64,000 nucleotides of DNA from Clostridium hydrogenum (GTDB lineage: Bacteria; Bacillota; Clostridia; Clostridiales; Clostridiaceae). The stretch is from NCBI RefSeq assembly GCF_021432385.1, contig NZ_JAEACT010000002.1, positions 628,016-692,015 of the forward strand, written 5' to 3'. Position 1 is the first letter of the stretch, and the number at the start of each line of letters is the position of its first letter. The position numbers and the translations under genes were made by a program. A model generated the notes under the pieces. That model saw nothing but the letters and a program-made list of their open reading frames with translations. It was not told the origin of the DNA and ran no database searches. This document shows, one piece after another, positions 16,736-25,550 of the stretch.

Positions 16736-17539
16736 TCATTTCTGCTCTTTAATTATATTTTGTATATATTTGCGTAAATCATTAAAATAGTTCTCAATTC
16801 CCAATTCACCTATAACAAAAGGATTAGCTTCACCATTTTCCATTTTCGAAACAGTTTCCAAATTAGCATATCCATTTTCGGAAAATAAATGCGCTGTAAT
16901 TTCCACACTTACATGCTTTTCTTTAGCATATTTAGCAAAGTGCTCAATAGACTTTTGATATGCCATTTTTCCATCTAAGTCCACTGGGGCACCAGATCCA
17001 CCCCACTGCGCCACATTATATGTTTTATCACCATCATTTACAGGAAAAATCAAGGATACGCATCCTGGCGTATGACCAGGTGTTTCCACAATAATTACTT
17101 CTTTATCTCCTAGCTGCAGTTTTTGACCATCGCTAATCATAATATCAACACTACATTTTGGCGAACGCGGTCCATTTGCACCACTATTCATTGTATTCAT
17201 AAAATTATAATCCGTTTCACTCATAGCAATTTTAGCTTTATATTTATCTTTAATAAATTGAGCACCACCATAATGATCGCCATGACCATGTGTTACAATT
17301 ATATACTTAATCCTTTTGGGATCTAAACCTAACCTTTTCATTCCATCAATAATTAATTGTGCATCATGATTATCCCACATAGAATCAATTAATATAATTC
17401 CTTCTGTTGTGTCTAATACCCATGCTACAACACTTCTGCTACCAATACAATATAAATCATCAAAAACTTTTGTAGGCTTTAATGGTGTATTATCAAATAA
17501 TTCCTCAGGAAGATTGCTCAAACTTTTACCTTCTAACAT
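16736..17539 (-). CDS. MBL-fold metallo-hydrolase
   Basis: A 267-aa metallo-beta-lactamase-fold hydrolase. Zinc motif VTHGHGDHYGG (about residues 89-99), later H of TPGHTPGC and H in ITAHLFSENG. The region NVAQWGGSGAPVDLDG resembles the class B3-like/subclass loop, but the protein lacks a signal peptide, so antibiotic hydrolysis is not indicated. Start at ATG 17539 after GGGAGGG; the 6-residue upstream extension is unlikely. The reaction is unknown. Confidence 0.8.
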   Translation of the reverse strand: MLEGKSLSNLPEELFDNTPLKPTKVFDDLYCIGSRSVVAWVLDTTEGIILIDSMWDNHDAQLIIDGMKRLGLDPKRIKYIIVTHGHGDHYGGAQFIKDKYKAKIAMSETDYNFMNTMNSGANGPRSPKCSVDIMISDGQKLQLGDKEVIIVETPGHTPGCVSLIFPVNDGDKTYNVAQWGGSGAPVDLDGKMAYQKSIEHFAKYAKEKHVSVEITAHLFSENGYANLETVSKMENGEANPFVIGELGIENYFNDLRKYIQNIIKEQK

Positions 17540-17650
17540 AATTTTGCCCTCCCTCATATAAAATCATGTGTATAATTACATGTTACAAAATACCGATTAT
17601 CGTGTCAAATTTATATGCATTTCTAATAAAGTTGCTTAAATTATAGCCAA

Positions 17651-17697
17651 CAAAAAAACATAGAAGAAACTATACTTAAATAATTTCTTCTATGTTC
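17651..17697 (-). terminator. Terminator of the copper operon
   Basis: Stem ACATAGAAGAAA/TTTCTTCTATGT followed on the minus strand by a T7 run, directly downstream of copZ. Confidence 0.8.
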
Positions 17698-17714
17698 TAA
17701 AGCCTTACCTACTT

Positions 17715-17972
17715 TTATCCCTTTATTTTCTTAAAAAGGCCCTTAAGCTTTAAACCGCCTTCTTCTGATGCTTCCTCTATTTTTGTAACTTCATAACCAG
17801 CATCATCGATTGCAGCTTTTATTTTTTCATCTTCTATCTCATTACTTATGAATGCAGATTTCTTTTTTAAATCTACCTTTACATCTGCTGCACCTATACT
17901 TTCTAGTGCCTCCTTAGCATGCATTACGCAATGCTGACAACTCATTCCTTCTATTGATATTTTCTTTCCCAT
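17715..17972 (-). CDS. copZ: Copper chaperone, CopZ-like
   Basis: An 85-aa heavy-metal-associated domain with the metal site GMSCQHC (Cys about 11 and 14). A ferredoxin-like betaalphabeta pattern follows, with a basic 17-residue tail (GGLKLKGLFKKIKG). Such chaperones carry Cu(I) to CopA. It lies 95 bp after copA and ends at a strong terminator. The basic tail is longer than in classic CopZ and might bind membrane or the ATPase; that is speculation. Confidence 0.85.
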   Translation of the reverse strand: MGKKISIEGMSCQHCVMHAKEALESIGAADVKVDLKKKSAFISNEIEDEKIKAAIDDAGYEVTKIEEASEEGGLKLKGLFKKIKG

Positions 17973-18043
17973 CTTTAAATTCCTCCTGTAATTTTTATTT
18001 TAGATATATTTAATGGTTATATACTAATAATTATTTAATGCAT

Positions 18044-18066
18044 AATTTTAAATTATTGGGAACCAA
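18044..18066. repeat. Solo repeat end between copA and copZ
   Basis: AAATTATTGGGAACCAACTT closely matches the AAAATTATTGCGAACCAA end of family-B elements (42120-42140, 45172-45190). No other part of an element is present. Confidence 0.4.
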
Positions 18067-18067
18067 C

Positions 18068-20515
18068 TTAATAAGGTTTAAACCCTTTAAGTCTAAGGGC
18101 GTTTGTAAGAACAGATACTGAGCTAAAACTCATAGCAAGTGCTGCTATCATTGGATTTAAAAGCGGACCGTGAAATAAATACAAAACTCCCATAGCTACT
18201 GGTATTCCAAGTGTATTATATCCAAATGCCCAAAACAAATTTTCTTTTATATTCTTTATGGTCTTTTTGCTAAGATCAATAGCTGTGGCAACGTCAATTA
18301 AATCACTTCTCATTAGAACTATATCTGCAGATTCAATTGCAACATCAGTTCCTGAACCTATTGCCATTCCTATATCTGCCTCAGCCAGTGCTGGTGCATC
18401 GTTTATTCCATCTCCAACCATAGCAACTCTTCTGCCTTCAGCTTGAATCTTTTTAACCTCACTTGCTTTATCCTCTGGTAAAACCTCTGCAAGTACTCTA
18501 TCTATGCCAACCTGCTTTGCTATTGCCTCAGCTGTTCTTTTATTATCACCTGTTATCATTGCCACTTCTATTCCCATTTTATGCAGTCTTTCTACAGCCT
18601 TTTTACTACTAGGCTTAACCGTATCTGCAACAACTACTATACCTAAAATTTTATCATCCTCGGCAACATACATTGGCGTTTTACCTTCTCTTGCAAGTTT
18701 ATCTGAAACTTCGTCTAAACTAGCTAAAAATATGTTTCTTTCATTCATCAACTTTTTATTTCCAAGTAAAACTTTTTTACCAGCCATATTAACCTCAATA
18801 CCCATACCTGGCACAGCCTTAAAGTTTGTGACCTGCAAAAACTCAATATTTTTTTCTTCTGCTTCTTTAACTATTGCCTCTCCAAGTGGATGTTCTGAGC
18901 TTTTTTCAGCCGATGCGGCTATTTGAAGTAAATAATTATCATGAGTACCTCCAGCAGCAACAATATCTGTAACCTTAGGCTTTCCTTCTGTTATAGTACC
19001 TGTCTTATCAAAAACTACAGTTTCAACTTTATGTGTATTTTCAAGAGCAGTTCCATTCTTTATAAGTACTCCATATTCAGCGCCCTTTCCCGTTCCAACC
19101 ATAATTGCTGTTGGCGTAGCGAGTCCAAGTGCACATGGGCAGGCTATTACAAGTACGGATATAAATATATTAAGTGTAAATGTAATATCTTTACCTGATA
19201 AATACCACGCAGCTGAAGAAATAACAGCTAAAGTAATTACTACTGGAACAAAGTAACCAGATATTATATCTGCAAGCTTTGCTATTGGAGCTTTTGAACC
19301 TTGAGCATCTTCAACAAGTTTTATTATCTGTGCTAAAGCAGTATCCCTGCCAACCTTGGTAGCTTCATATTTGATTGAACCATTTTTATTTATGCTAGCG
19401 CCTATAATGCTGCTCCCTATATTCTTTTCTACAGGAATGCTCTCTCCTGTAAGCATTGATTCATCTACTGATGTATTACCTTCTACAACTTTACCATCAA
19501 CAGGCATTTTTTCTCCAGGCCTAACTACTATAATATCTCCAACCTTAACCTCATCTATGGGAATTTCAATTTCCTTATCCTCACGTATAATTTTAGCCGT
19601 TTTAGGTGCAAGCCCCATTAACTTTTTTATAGCCTCTGAGGTTTTGCCCTTTGAAACTGCCTCCATATATTTTCCTAAAGTTATAAGCGTAAGTATGACA
19701 CCTGCAGATTCAAAATAAAGCTGTGCTGAAGTATTTTTAGAAAACATTTGATATACCCCAAACACACTGTATAAAAATGCTGCCGATGAACCAATTGCAA
19801 CAAGTGAATCCATATTTGGACTTCTTTTAATTAAAGTTTTAAACCCAACCTGAAAGAATTTTCTTCCCTCATATATTATTGGCAAAACTAATATAAGTTC
19901 TATAATTGCATATGCTTTTTCATGTTCCATTGGATCAATTGCTTTTGGAAGCATAATACCTAGCGCCTGAAGTATCATAGGCCCCATGGCTATAACTAAA
20001 AGTGGCACCGCAAATACAGCTGATATAGTAAATCTTCTCCAAAGAGAGTTTATACCTTTTTCTTTTTCCTTTTTATCTTCATCAGTAGAAACCATTTCCG
20101 TAGAAGCCTTATATCCTGCTTTTTCTATTGCCTTTTCTATATCTAAAACACTTACCTTTGCTGCATCAAAACTTACATTTAATTTTTCTGTAGCTAAATT
20201 TACGTTTGCTTCATATACTCCATCTAACTTTCCCGTAACCCTTTCTACTGTTCTTGAACAAGCTGCGCAGGTCATACCTTTTATATTAAGTACCTTTTTT
20301 GTAGACTCCGTAAGTGCCTTATATCCTGCCTTTTCTATAGCATTTTGAATATCATTAACACTTACCTTTGCTTCATCAAAATTTATGTTAAGTTTCTCTG
20401 TAGCTAAATTTACATTTGCCTCCTCGACTCCATCTAACTTTTTTGATGCCCTTTCAACAGCTCTTGCACATGCGGCACAGGTCATACCCTGTATATCAAA
20501 AGTCTTGTTCACCAT
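18068..20515 (-). CDS. copA: Copper-transporting P1B-type ATPase
   Basis: An 815-aa Cu(I) exporter. Two N-terminal metal domains: [14 protein letters not shown] (about residue 9) and [14 protein letters not shown] (about 82). The transmembrane copper motif is [10 protein letters not shown] (about 458), phosphorylation site DKTGTIT (about 503), the nucleotide-binding HP in SEHPLG, and hinge GDGINDAP (about 700). About eight membrane segments. It pumps Cu(I) out of the cytoplasm. It lies 14 bp after csoR, so the operon is csoR-copA-copZ under CsoR control. Confidence 0.95.
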   Translation of the reverse strand: MVNKTFDIQGMTCAACARAVERASKKLDGVEEANVNLATEKLNINFDEAKVSVNDIQNAIEKAGYKALTESTKKVLNIKGMTCAACSRTVERVTGKLDGVYEANVNLATEKLNVSFDAAKVSVLDIEKAIEKAGYKASTEMVSTDEDKKEKEKGINSLWRRFTISAVFAVPLLVIAMGPMILQALGIMLPKAIDPMEHEKAYAIIELILVLPIIYEGRKFFQVGFKTLIKRSPNMDSLVAIGSSAAFLYSVFGVYQMFSKNTSAQLYFESAGVILTLITLGKYMEAVSKGKTSEAIKKLMGLAPKTAKIIREDKEIEIPIDEVKVGDIIVVRPGEKMPVDGKVVEGNTSVDESMLTGESIPVEKNIGSSIIGASINKNGSIKYEATKVGRDTALAQIIKLVEDAQGSKAPIAKLADIISGYFVPVVITLAVISSAAWYLSGKDITFTLNIFISVLVIACPCALGLATPTAIMVGTGKGAEYGVLIKNGTALENTHKVETVVFDKTGTITEGKPKVTDIVAAGGTHDNYLLQIAASAEKSSEHPLGEAIVKEAEEKNIEFLQVTNFKAVPGMGIEVNMAGKKVLLGNKKLMNERNIFLASLDEVSDKLAREGKTPMYVAEDDKILGIVVVADTVKPSSKKAVERLHKMGIEVAMITGDNKRTAEAIAKQVGIDRVLAEVLPEDKASEVKKIQAEGRRVAMVGDGINDAPALAEADIGMAIGSGTDVAIESADIVLMRSDLIDVATAIDLSKKTIKNIKENLFWAFGYNTLGIPVAMGVLYLFHGPLLNPMIAALAMSFSSVSVLTNALRLKGFKPY

Positions 20516-20529
20516 GCTTCACCACCTTT

Positions 20530-20796
20530 TCATTTGTCGCTAATCTTAGAAAGTAATGCTATTATCTCATCAACCTTTTCCTCACCATTATTGTGCAAAA
20601 ACGCCTCCTTAACACAGTGATTAAGATGCTGCTTTAATATAAGCATATTTGCCTTTTTTAATAAAGATCCAGCTGCAACTATTTGATTTGAAACATCGAT
20701 ACAATATCTTCCTTCTTCTAACATTCTTATTATGCCCTCTATTTGACCTTTCGATGTTTTTAATGCTCTTACGGCTTCTTCTTTTTCTTTATTCAT
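20530..20796 (-). CDS. csoR: Copper-sensing repressor CsoR
   Basis: An 88-aa all-helical CsoR/FrmR-family protein. The Cu(I) ligands follow the CsoR pattern: Cys in EGRYCIDVSNQI (about 37), then His and Cys in LKQHLNHCVKEA (about 62 and 66). First gene of the copper operon; Cu(I) binding would release it from DNA. The operator is likely in the palindromic promoter region at 20852-20886. Confidence 0.9.
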   Translation of the reverse strand: MNKEKEEAVRALKTSKGQIEGIIRMLEEGRYCIDVSNQIVAAGSLLKKANMLILKQHLNHCVKEAFLHNNGEEKVDEIIALLSKISDK

Positions 20797-20830
20797 TGTT
20801 ACCCCCCTCCCGTATGGTGTCTATATTTTT

Positions 20831-20859
20831 AAAATAGCACTTATTATTTTAAAAGTCAA
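20831..20859 (-). promoter_or_regulatory. csoR-copA-copZ promoter
   Basis: Minus strand TTGACT (20859-20854), 17 bp, TATTTT (20836-20831). The -35 lies inside the palindrome at 20852-20886. Confidence 0.6.
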
Positions 20860-20886
20860 TAGATAATGATTATCTGTATTGACTTT
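20852..20886. promoter_or_regulatory. Shared palindromic operator between csoR and the MarR gene
   Basis: AAAGTCAATA-GATAATGATTATC-TG-TATTGACTTT: a 35-bp dyad with one 2-nt bulge. It holds the -35 (TTGACT) of both divergent promoters. The centre AGATAATGATTATCT matches 13 of 15 positions of the Fur-type 7-1-7 box (TGATAATNATTATCA). It could serve CsoR, a Fur-family repressor or both. Confidence 0.55.
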
Positions 20887-20907
20887 AACTTATAAATAAT
20901 TTAATAT
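20879..20907 (+). promoter_or_regulatory. Promoter of the MarR-family gene
   Basis: TTGACT (20879-20884), 17 bp, TAATAT (20902-20907). Just downstream, AGTTC-ATATAA-GAACT (20908-20923) and GTTC-ATAATT-GAAC (20924-20937) form two adjacent dyads, a likely MarR autoregulatory site. Confidence 0.6.
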
Positions 20908-20958
20908 AGTTCATATAAGAACTGTTCATAATTGAACTGTATTGAGGAGATATAAATT

Positions 20959-21417
20959 ATGGAATATGAATTTTCTAATACAAAACAAGCAGGCGAAATT
21001 GTTCAATCTTTTATTTCTATTAGTAGAATCTTAACAAAATTAACATCGCAAAATGCTGAAAGCTTGGGACTTACGTTAATGCAAATGGGAATTTTAAATC
21101 TAATCAGTGCAAAACCTGAAATTACACTTAAAGAAATAACGGATACTCTAAAGCTCCCCAAAAGCACAGTTAGCATTAATATTGATAACTTGGTCAACTT
21201 AGAACTTATTAGCAGAAATATTATTAAAGAAAATCGAAGAGAAATTCATTTAACTTCAACTGCAAAGGGTAAAGAATTGTCAAAAAAATCTTCTGAAAAT
21301 GCCTTTTCCTACAAAGCTATGGCTTTTGCATTAGAAAAACTGCCTAAGGAAGACGTTAAAACTCTAATTGAAACAAACAAGGAACTTTTAAAGCTTTTAC
21401 AAGATTTCAAACTTTAA
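20959..21417 (+). CDS. MarR-family transcriptional regulator
   Basis: A 152-aa winged-helix regulator: recognition segment TLKEITDTLKLPKSTVSINI (about residues 55-74), wing EISRNIIKENRREIHLTSTA, and dimerising terminal helices. Start after TTGAGGAG. Divergent from csoR, sharing the palindromic promoter region, and preceded by two GTTC/GAAC dyads. The ligand is unknown; a role in metal or oxidative stress is suggested only by position. Confidence 0.85.
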   Translation: MEYEFSNTKQAGEIVQSFISISRILTKLTSQNAESLGLTLMQMGILNLISAKPEITLKEITDTLKLPKSTVSINIDNLVNLELISRNIIKENRREIHLTSTAKGKELSKKSSENAFSYKAMAFALEKLPKEDVKTLIETNKELLKLLQDFKL

Positions 21418-21563
21418 CACATGTAATAAAACCATGCTTAAATAAAAATCTTAACCTATAATTAACTTGTTTAATGCATATGAAAAAGCCAAACTCTATC
21501 TATTTGATTATAAATAGCTTAAAATATAAATTGAACTTAATTACTAAAGGGGGATGATTCACT

Positions 21564-22427
21564 TTGATAAAACTTATTGCATCAGATATGGATGGCACTC
21601 TATTAAATGCAAAACATGCTATTGATAAGGCTACAGTTGAAGCTATAAAAGCTGCTGAAAAAACAGGAATTACATTTGCAATCACTACTGGAAGAGAATA
21701 TGACTCCGTTAAAGACCATTTATTAGGAAATGATTTAAACTGTCAATGCATACTTATGAATGGAGCAGAATACAGGGATGAGAGCGGAAATATTTTAGAA
21801 GAAATTAATATAGAATTAGAAACCGCAACTGAAATCATAAAGATACTTCAAAAAGAAAAGGTATCTGCAAGAATTTTTACAAGCAAAGGCATATACACTA
21901 CAGACACTAGAGAAGAAGCCTTAAAAGAAATGCTATATAGAACTTTATCTTTTAATCCAGAGTTTACAGAGGACGAGGCCTTAGAATTCGCTAAAACTCA
22001 GCCATTTTTCACACAACTTAATTATATTAAAGACTTAAAAGAATTTTTAAATAGCGGAATAGAAATAAGAAAATTTGTAGCTTTTCATAAAAATATTGAA
22101 CTTATAAATAAGCTAAAAAAGATTATAGGTGAACTAAATGGAATTGCTGTTTCATCTTCCTTTAAAGATAATATGGAAATAACACATATTACTGCACAAA
22201 AAGGAATCATTCTTGCAAAAGTATCTGAAAAAATGGGACTTAAAAGAGATGAAGTTTTAGTTTTAGGAGATAGTTTTAATGACTACTCCATGTTCACAGA
22301 ATTCACAGAATCCGTTGCCATGGGAAATGCCATTCCAGAAATAAAGAAAATTGCAAAATACATTACTGATACTAACGATAATCTTGGTGTAGCAAAAGCA
22401 ATTTACAAGGTTTTAGAAAAACAATAA
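21564..22427 (+). CDS. Cof-type HAD phosphatase
   Basis: A 287-aa HAD-superfamily hydrolase of the Cof/IIB type. Motif I is DMDGTLLN (about residues 8-15), motif II TTGRE (about 41), and motif IV LVLGDSFNDYSMF (about 232), with a type IIB cap between. These dephosphorylate sugar phosphates or similar small molecules. TTG start after AAAGGGGG. A fragment of a second copy of this gene's 3' end is at 25337-25472. A family-B repeat separates it from an HD gene. Confidence 0.85.
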   Translation: MIKLIASDMDGTLLNAKHAIDKATVEAIKAAEKTGITFAITTGREYDSVKDHLLGNDLNCQCILMNGAEYRDESGNILEEINIELETATEIIKILQKEKVSARIFTSKGIYTTDTREEALKEMLYRTLSFNPEFTEDEALEFAKTQPFFTQLNYIKDLKEFLNSGIEIRKFVAFHKNIELINKLKKIIGELNGIAVSSSFKDNMEITHITAQKGIILAKVSEKMGLKRDEVLVLGDSFNDYSMFTEFTESVAMGNAIPEIKKIAKYITDTNDNLGVAKAIYKVLEKQ

Positions 22428-22478
22428 TAGCAATTAGGGACTGTAGAATAAAGTTATTTTATATACAAATCTTAAATA

Positions 22479-22697
22479 TTACGAATTAAATCAATTCACA
22501 ATGAAGGATGATTTTCTGTAGCAAAGCTACAGAAAATCTTAAATTTAATTTTTTTCTATTGCTTTCGCAATAGCACCATTTATGGTGCTAAGCGAAGCTT
22601 ATAATATTTAAATTTAAGATTTGCCTGACGAAAGGAAGACAAATCCTCCTTCATTGTGCATTGTGAACTGTGAATTGATTATCTTTGTTCGCAATAA
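22479..22697. repeat. Family-B multi-hairpin repeat, copy B2
   Basis: Ends ATTACGAATTAAATCAATTC and GATTATCTTTGTTCGCAAT. Internal hairpins: GATTTTCTGTAGC/GCTACAGAAAATC, ATTGC/GCAAT, AGCACCAT/ATGGTGCT and GATTTGCCT..AGACAAATC; TGTGAAC-type heptads at the right end. Fills the gap between the HAD and HD genes. Confidence 0.8.
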
Positions 22698-22764
22698 TTT
22701 TAAGTTACATATTAAATAATCTTACTGCACAACCTCTTAGTTGTCCTTTAAATTAAAATATACT

Positions 22765-23445
22765 TTATTTAGTTACAAATAAATTGTCTAATACATGCAA
22801 ACCCGTTTTATGAACTGAGTTAACCTCTTTGTACATGCTTTCATAAAAATCAATGCTAGTTTTTCTACGCTTCTCTGCAATTTCCTTTGCATGGCTAGTG
22901 AAAAACTTATCATATACATTCTTTAACTTCCAATTATATTCTTTAAAAAATGACGGCGGTTCATCACCATTTCCATCAAGAACATTTCCATTATCATCGA
23001 CAGAATAAAATGGTTCTGAAACAATTCCTTTGTAAGCCATAGTTCTAGCTATACCCACAGCTCCCGTAACATCTAATTTATCTGCATCAAATAAAATTTT
23101 CGCCTCTATTGTCTTAGGCAAATTGTCACTTCTGTACCTATGAGTGAATATACATTCTTTCACATGATTTGCTTTGCTTTCACTCCATGCCTCTTTACAT
23201 AAATACTTATATGCCATATCAGCTCCAACAACAGCATGATCACACTTTTGATTCTTAAACTGTGCTTCTCGACCAATATCGTGTAGAAGGCAGGCAGCAA
23301 TTAGCACATCCATATCAACCTTGTAATCCGAAGCTATATCCAAAGCAGAATACAAGACACGATAAATATGCTGACAATCATGCGCACCATCCTTCATGCA
23401 AGTAAGCATATGCTTTTCAATTTTTAAATACATTTCCTTTTCCAC
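22765..23445 (-). CDS. HD-domain phosphohydrolase (paralog 1)
   Basis: A 226-aa metal-dependent phosphohydrolase: first His in DGAHDCQHIYRV (about residue 22), the HD pair in CLLHDIGRE (about 55), His in the FTHRYRSD loop, and the last Asp in ILFDADKLDVTGAVG. The start is taken as GTG 23445, 8 bp after AAGAAG, matching the aligned ATG of the paralog at 26234. About 90% identical to that paralog. Substrate unknown; related proteins act on nucleotides. No SOS box is seen upstream of this copy. Confidence 0.8.
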   Translation of the reverse strand: MEKEMYLKIEKHMLTCMKDGAHDCQHIYRVLYSALDIASDYKVDMDVLIAACLLHDIGREAQFKNQKCDHAVVGADMAYKYLCKEAWSESKANHVKECIFTHRYRSDNLPKTIEAKILFDADKLDVTGAVGIARTMAYKGIVSEPFYSVDDNGNVLDGNGDEPPSFFKEYNWKLKNVYDKFFTSHAKEIAEKRRKTSIDFYESMYKEVNSVHKTGLHVLDNLFVTK

Positions 23446-23506
23446 ATACAACACTTCTTTTCAATTATTTTTCCATTAAATTCATATATATCCTCATTCA
23501 TAATTA

Positions 23507-23515
23507 TGCTACAAT
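23507..23515 (+). promoter_or_regulatory. Extended -10 promoter of the candidate toxin mRNA
   Basis: TGCTACAAT: extended -10 with TG and TACAAT at 23510-23515. The predicted start is near 23522. The leader that follows holds CCGCAG/CTGCGG (23537-23556) and GCTA..GGTGAA/TTCACT..TAGC hairpins before GGGGGTGG. Confidence 0.45.
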
Positions 23516-23629
23516 ATTTAAGTATAAATTTGTTATCCGCAGAAGGATGGCTGCGGTGGTTTTGCTCGTTTTATCTTCCTTGGGCTATTGGTGAATTTAT
23601 TTCACTGTAGCTAGGGGGTGGTATTGGAT

Positions 23630-23791
23630 ATGCTAGAATTGATTATAAAAAGTATAGCTGTTATTTACATTGTTAGACTTGTTTTAAAACATAATCTATT
23701 TGTTTCTAATTTAATTATAGAAATAAAATTTCTTGGAGTTCACATAGAAATAAACAGCAAAGAAAAAAAGCACCCATCCACCAATGATTAG
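23630..23791 (+). CDS. Small hydrophobic peptide, candidate type I toxin (53 aa)
   Basis: ATG at 23630, 8 bp after AGGGGGTGG. The peptide is MLELIIKSIAVIYIVRLVLK followed by more hydrophobic residues and a charged tail ending NSKEKKHPSTND. One or two membrane segments (about residues 3-37). The gene follows a structured leader and ends inside a hairpin that is a strong minus-strand terminator. A minus-strand promoter downstream would make an antisense RNA over its 3' end. This is the layout of txpA/RatA- or bsrG/SR4-type systems. I do not recognise the peptide itself. Confidence 0.5.
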   Translation: MLELIIKSIAVIYIVRLVLKHNLFVSNLIIEIKFLGVHIEINSKEKKHPSTND

Positions 23792-23896
23792 TGCTTTTCT
23801 CTTGAATTAAATATTAAATTAAATTCTTATCCGATAGCCCTAAAACAAAATAAACGTTCTAGGTAATGCTTAGTGTTCCACCACTAAGCATTTCTT
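23763..23896 (-). ncRNA. Candidate antisense RNA (type I antitoxin)
   Basis: Predicted from a minus-strand TATAAT (23908-23903) and a terminator: stem AAAAGCAC/GTGCTTTT (23798-23766) followed by a T run. About 130 nt, it covers the last ~30 nt of the 53-aa ORF and its 3' UTR. Its 5' end folds into AATGCTTAGTG/CACTAAGCATT, which on the plus strand serves as the toxin mRNA terminator (23865-23892). The -35 is weak. Confidence 0.4.
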
Positions 23897-24063
23897 ATTT
23901 ATATTATATCAAATTTTTCATAAAAATAAACATCTAATTTTAAATTTTTGTAGTGTAGCCGATAAAATTTCTCTTTAAATGTTAGTTTCTGAGAATCATC
24001 CTTGTTGTTGTACTAAAAACTTGCCATGAATTTAAAATCAATAATTTCTATACCTAATTTGCA

Positions 24064-24438
24064 TCATTTCCCGTCTTCTTCTTTAGTGATTTCATTTTTA
24101 TAAAAATCAATTTTTTCATCTAATTTTATTAAGTGTTCTTGCAACTTTTCAATTTCTCCTTTAAGTATAACTCTATGGTTTGTTAGCATGTCCATTCGTT
24201 CGTTCATAGTAGTTTTCCCAATGGCTCTTAGTTTTGCATATTTCTTAATTTCCTTAATAGGCATTCCTGTATCCTTTAACCTTTTTATAAATTCCACCCA
24301 TTTTATATCTACATCAGTATAGAATCGTCTGCCATTTTCCCTGCGACTTGGAATAATTAATTCCTCTTTTTCATAATAACGAAGTGTAAAAGCACTTATA
24401 CCCGTAACTTTTGAAAATTCTCCAATTGAATAATTCAT
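24064..24438 (-). CDS. MerR-family regulator
   Basis: A 124-aa MerR protein: helix-turn-helix SIGEFSKVTGISAFTLRYYE (residues 3-22), wing GRRFYTDVDIKWVEFIKRLK, and a C-terminal dimer coiled coil (about 75-112, MLTNHRVILKGEIEKLQEHL). No cysteine ligands, so likely senses an organic compound or acts in stress. Divergent from an SDR gene with a 19-bp-spacer promoter between them, which it presumably activates. Confidence 0.9.
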   Translation of the reverse strand: MNYSIGEFSKVTGISAFTLRYYEKEELIIPSRRENGRRFYTDVDIKWVEFIKRLKDTGMPIKEIKKYAKLRAIGKTTMNERMDMLTNHRVILKGEIEKLQEHLIKLDEKIDFYKNEITKEEDGK

Positions 24439-24461
24439 ATAAATTTCTCCTTAATAAATGC

Positions 24462-24492
24462 TTGACTTAGAGTTTACTCTAAATTGTACAGT
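24462..24492 (+). promoter_or_regulatory. MerR-type promoter of the SDR gene
   Basis: TTGACT (24462-24467), 19-bp spacer, TACAGT (24487-24492). The spacer holds the perfect dyad TTAGAGTTTACTCTAA (24467-24482), the arrangement MerR proteins untwist to activate. Confidence 0.75.
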
Positions 24493-24524
24493 ATAAGTAT
24501 ATTAAATTTAAGGAGGCATTTCAA

Positions 24525-25328
24525 ATGAAAAATAATGATAAAACTTATATAGTTATTACAGGTGCCAGTTCTGGTATTGGATATGAAACAGCAAAGGCTT
24601 TTGCTAAACGAGGTAAAAATTTAATTGTTGTTGCCCGCCGCAAAAGTAATTTAGAAAAATTAAAAGAGGAAATTTTCAAAGAGTATCCCACTCTTGACAT
24701 AATAATAAAATCAACAGATTTATCTATTACACAAAACGTCTATAAGCTCTATGAGGATTTAAGAAACTACACAATTGAAACTTGGATTAACAATGCAGGC
24801 TTTGGTAATTATGATAGTGTTGCAAATCAAGATTTAAATAAAATTGAAACCATGCTTCACCTCAATATAGAAGCTTTAGCGATTTTATCTTCCCTTTATG
24901 TCCATGATTACAAAGATATTTCTGACACACAGCTCATTAATATTTCTTCCGCAGGCGGTTATACTATTGTTCCAAATGCAATCACTTATTGTGCGACTAA
25001 ATTCTTTGTAAGCACTTTTACTGAAGGCTTAGCACAAGAACTAAAAGAATGTAATGCTAAACTGCAAGCAAAAGTTTTAGCACCTGCTGCCACAAAAACA
25101 GAGTTTGGAAAAGTCGCTAATAATACTTCTCAATATGATTATAATAAAACTTTTGGCACTTATCATACAAGTGAACAAATGGCTGATTTTTTACTTAAAT
25201 TATATGATAGTAATGAAAGCGTAGGCTTTGTAGACAGAGAAACTTTTGAATTTAAACTTAGCTCGCCGCTATTTCCTTATGCGGGAAACTCTGGCCACAA
25301 CCAAAAAATCAGCATTAAAGAACTATAA
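24525..25328 (+). CDS. Short-chain dehydrogenase/reductase
   Basis: A 267-aa SDR. The cofactor motif TGASSGIGYE is at about residues 13-22, NNAGFG at about 88, catalytic Ser in NISSAGGY and Tyr-x3-Lys in ITYCATKFF (about 159-163). ARRKSN after the second beta strand suggests NADP preference. Start after AAGGAGG. Divergent from and probably activated by the MerR gene. Substrate unknown, perhaps a toxic aldehyde or ketone. Confidence 0.9.
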   Translation: MKNNDKTYIVITGASSGIGYETAKAFAKRGKNLIVVARRKSNLEKLKEEIFKEYPTLDIIIKSTDLSITQNVYKLYEDLRNYTIETWINNAGFGNYDSVANQDLNKIETMLHLNIEALAILSSLYVHDYKDISDTQLINISSAGGYTIVPNAITYCATKFFVSTFTEGLAQELKECNAKLQAKVLAPAATKTEFGKVANNTSQYDYNKTFGTYHTSEQMADFLLKLYDSNESVGFVDRETFEFKLSSPLFPYAGNSGHNQKISIKEL

Positions 25329-25336
25329 CAAAACTA

Positions 25337-25472
25337 GTTGCTGAATTCGCATAATCTGTTGCCATGGGAATGTCATTCCAAAAATAAAGGGAGTTGCAAA
25401 ATGTATTACTAACACTAATGATAACTTAGGTGTAGCGAAAGCAATTTATAAAGTTTTAGACAAGCAAAAGTA
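25337..25472 (+). pseudogene. Remnant of a second HAD (Cof) gene 3' end
   Basis: About 80% identical over 135 bp to the last part of the HAD gene (22300-22427): GTTGCCATGGGAATGTCATT, then GATAACTTAGGTGTAGCGAA, AAGTTTTAGACAAGCAAAAG and a stop. The rest of the gene is gone. It sits directly upstream of the second HD gene, as the intact HAD gene does for the first, so a HAD-HD segment was duplicated. Confidence 0.8.
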
Positions 25473-25550
25473 ACAATCAAGCTGATTTTTTGCAACATAC
25501 AAATCAGCTTTAATTGTCTTTTAACTAAATTAATAAAATTAAGATATGAT

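Noticed and set aside
16736-17539. Beta-lactamase resistance gene
   Set aside because: The MBL fold is clear, but there is no signal peptide and the family is mostly not active on beta-lactams.
18941-19198. Open frames opposite copA (also 18258, 18504, 19356, 19986)
   Set aside because: Shadows on the strand opposite a well-defined ATPase; no starts with ribosome binding sites and no domain.
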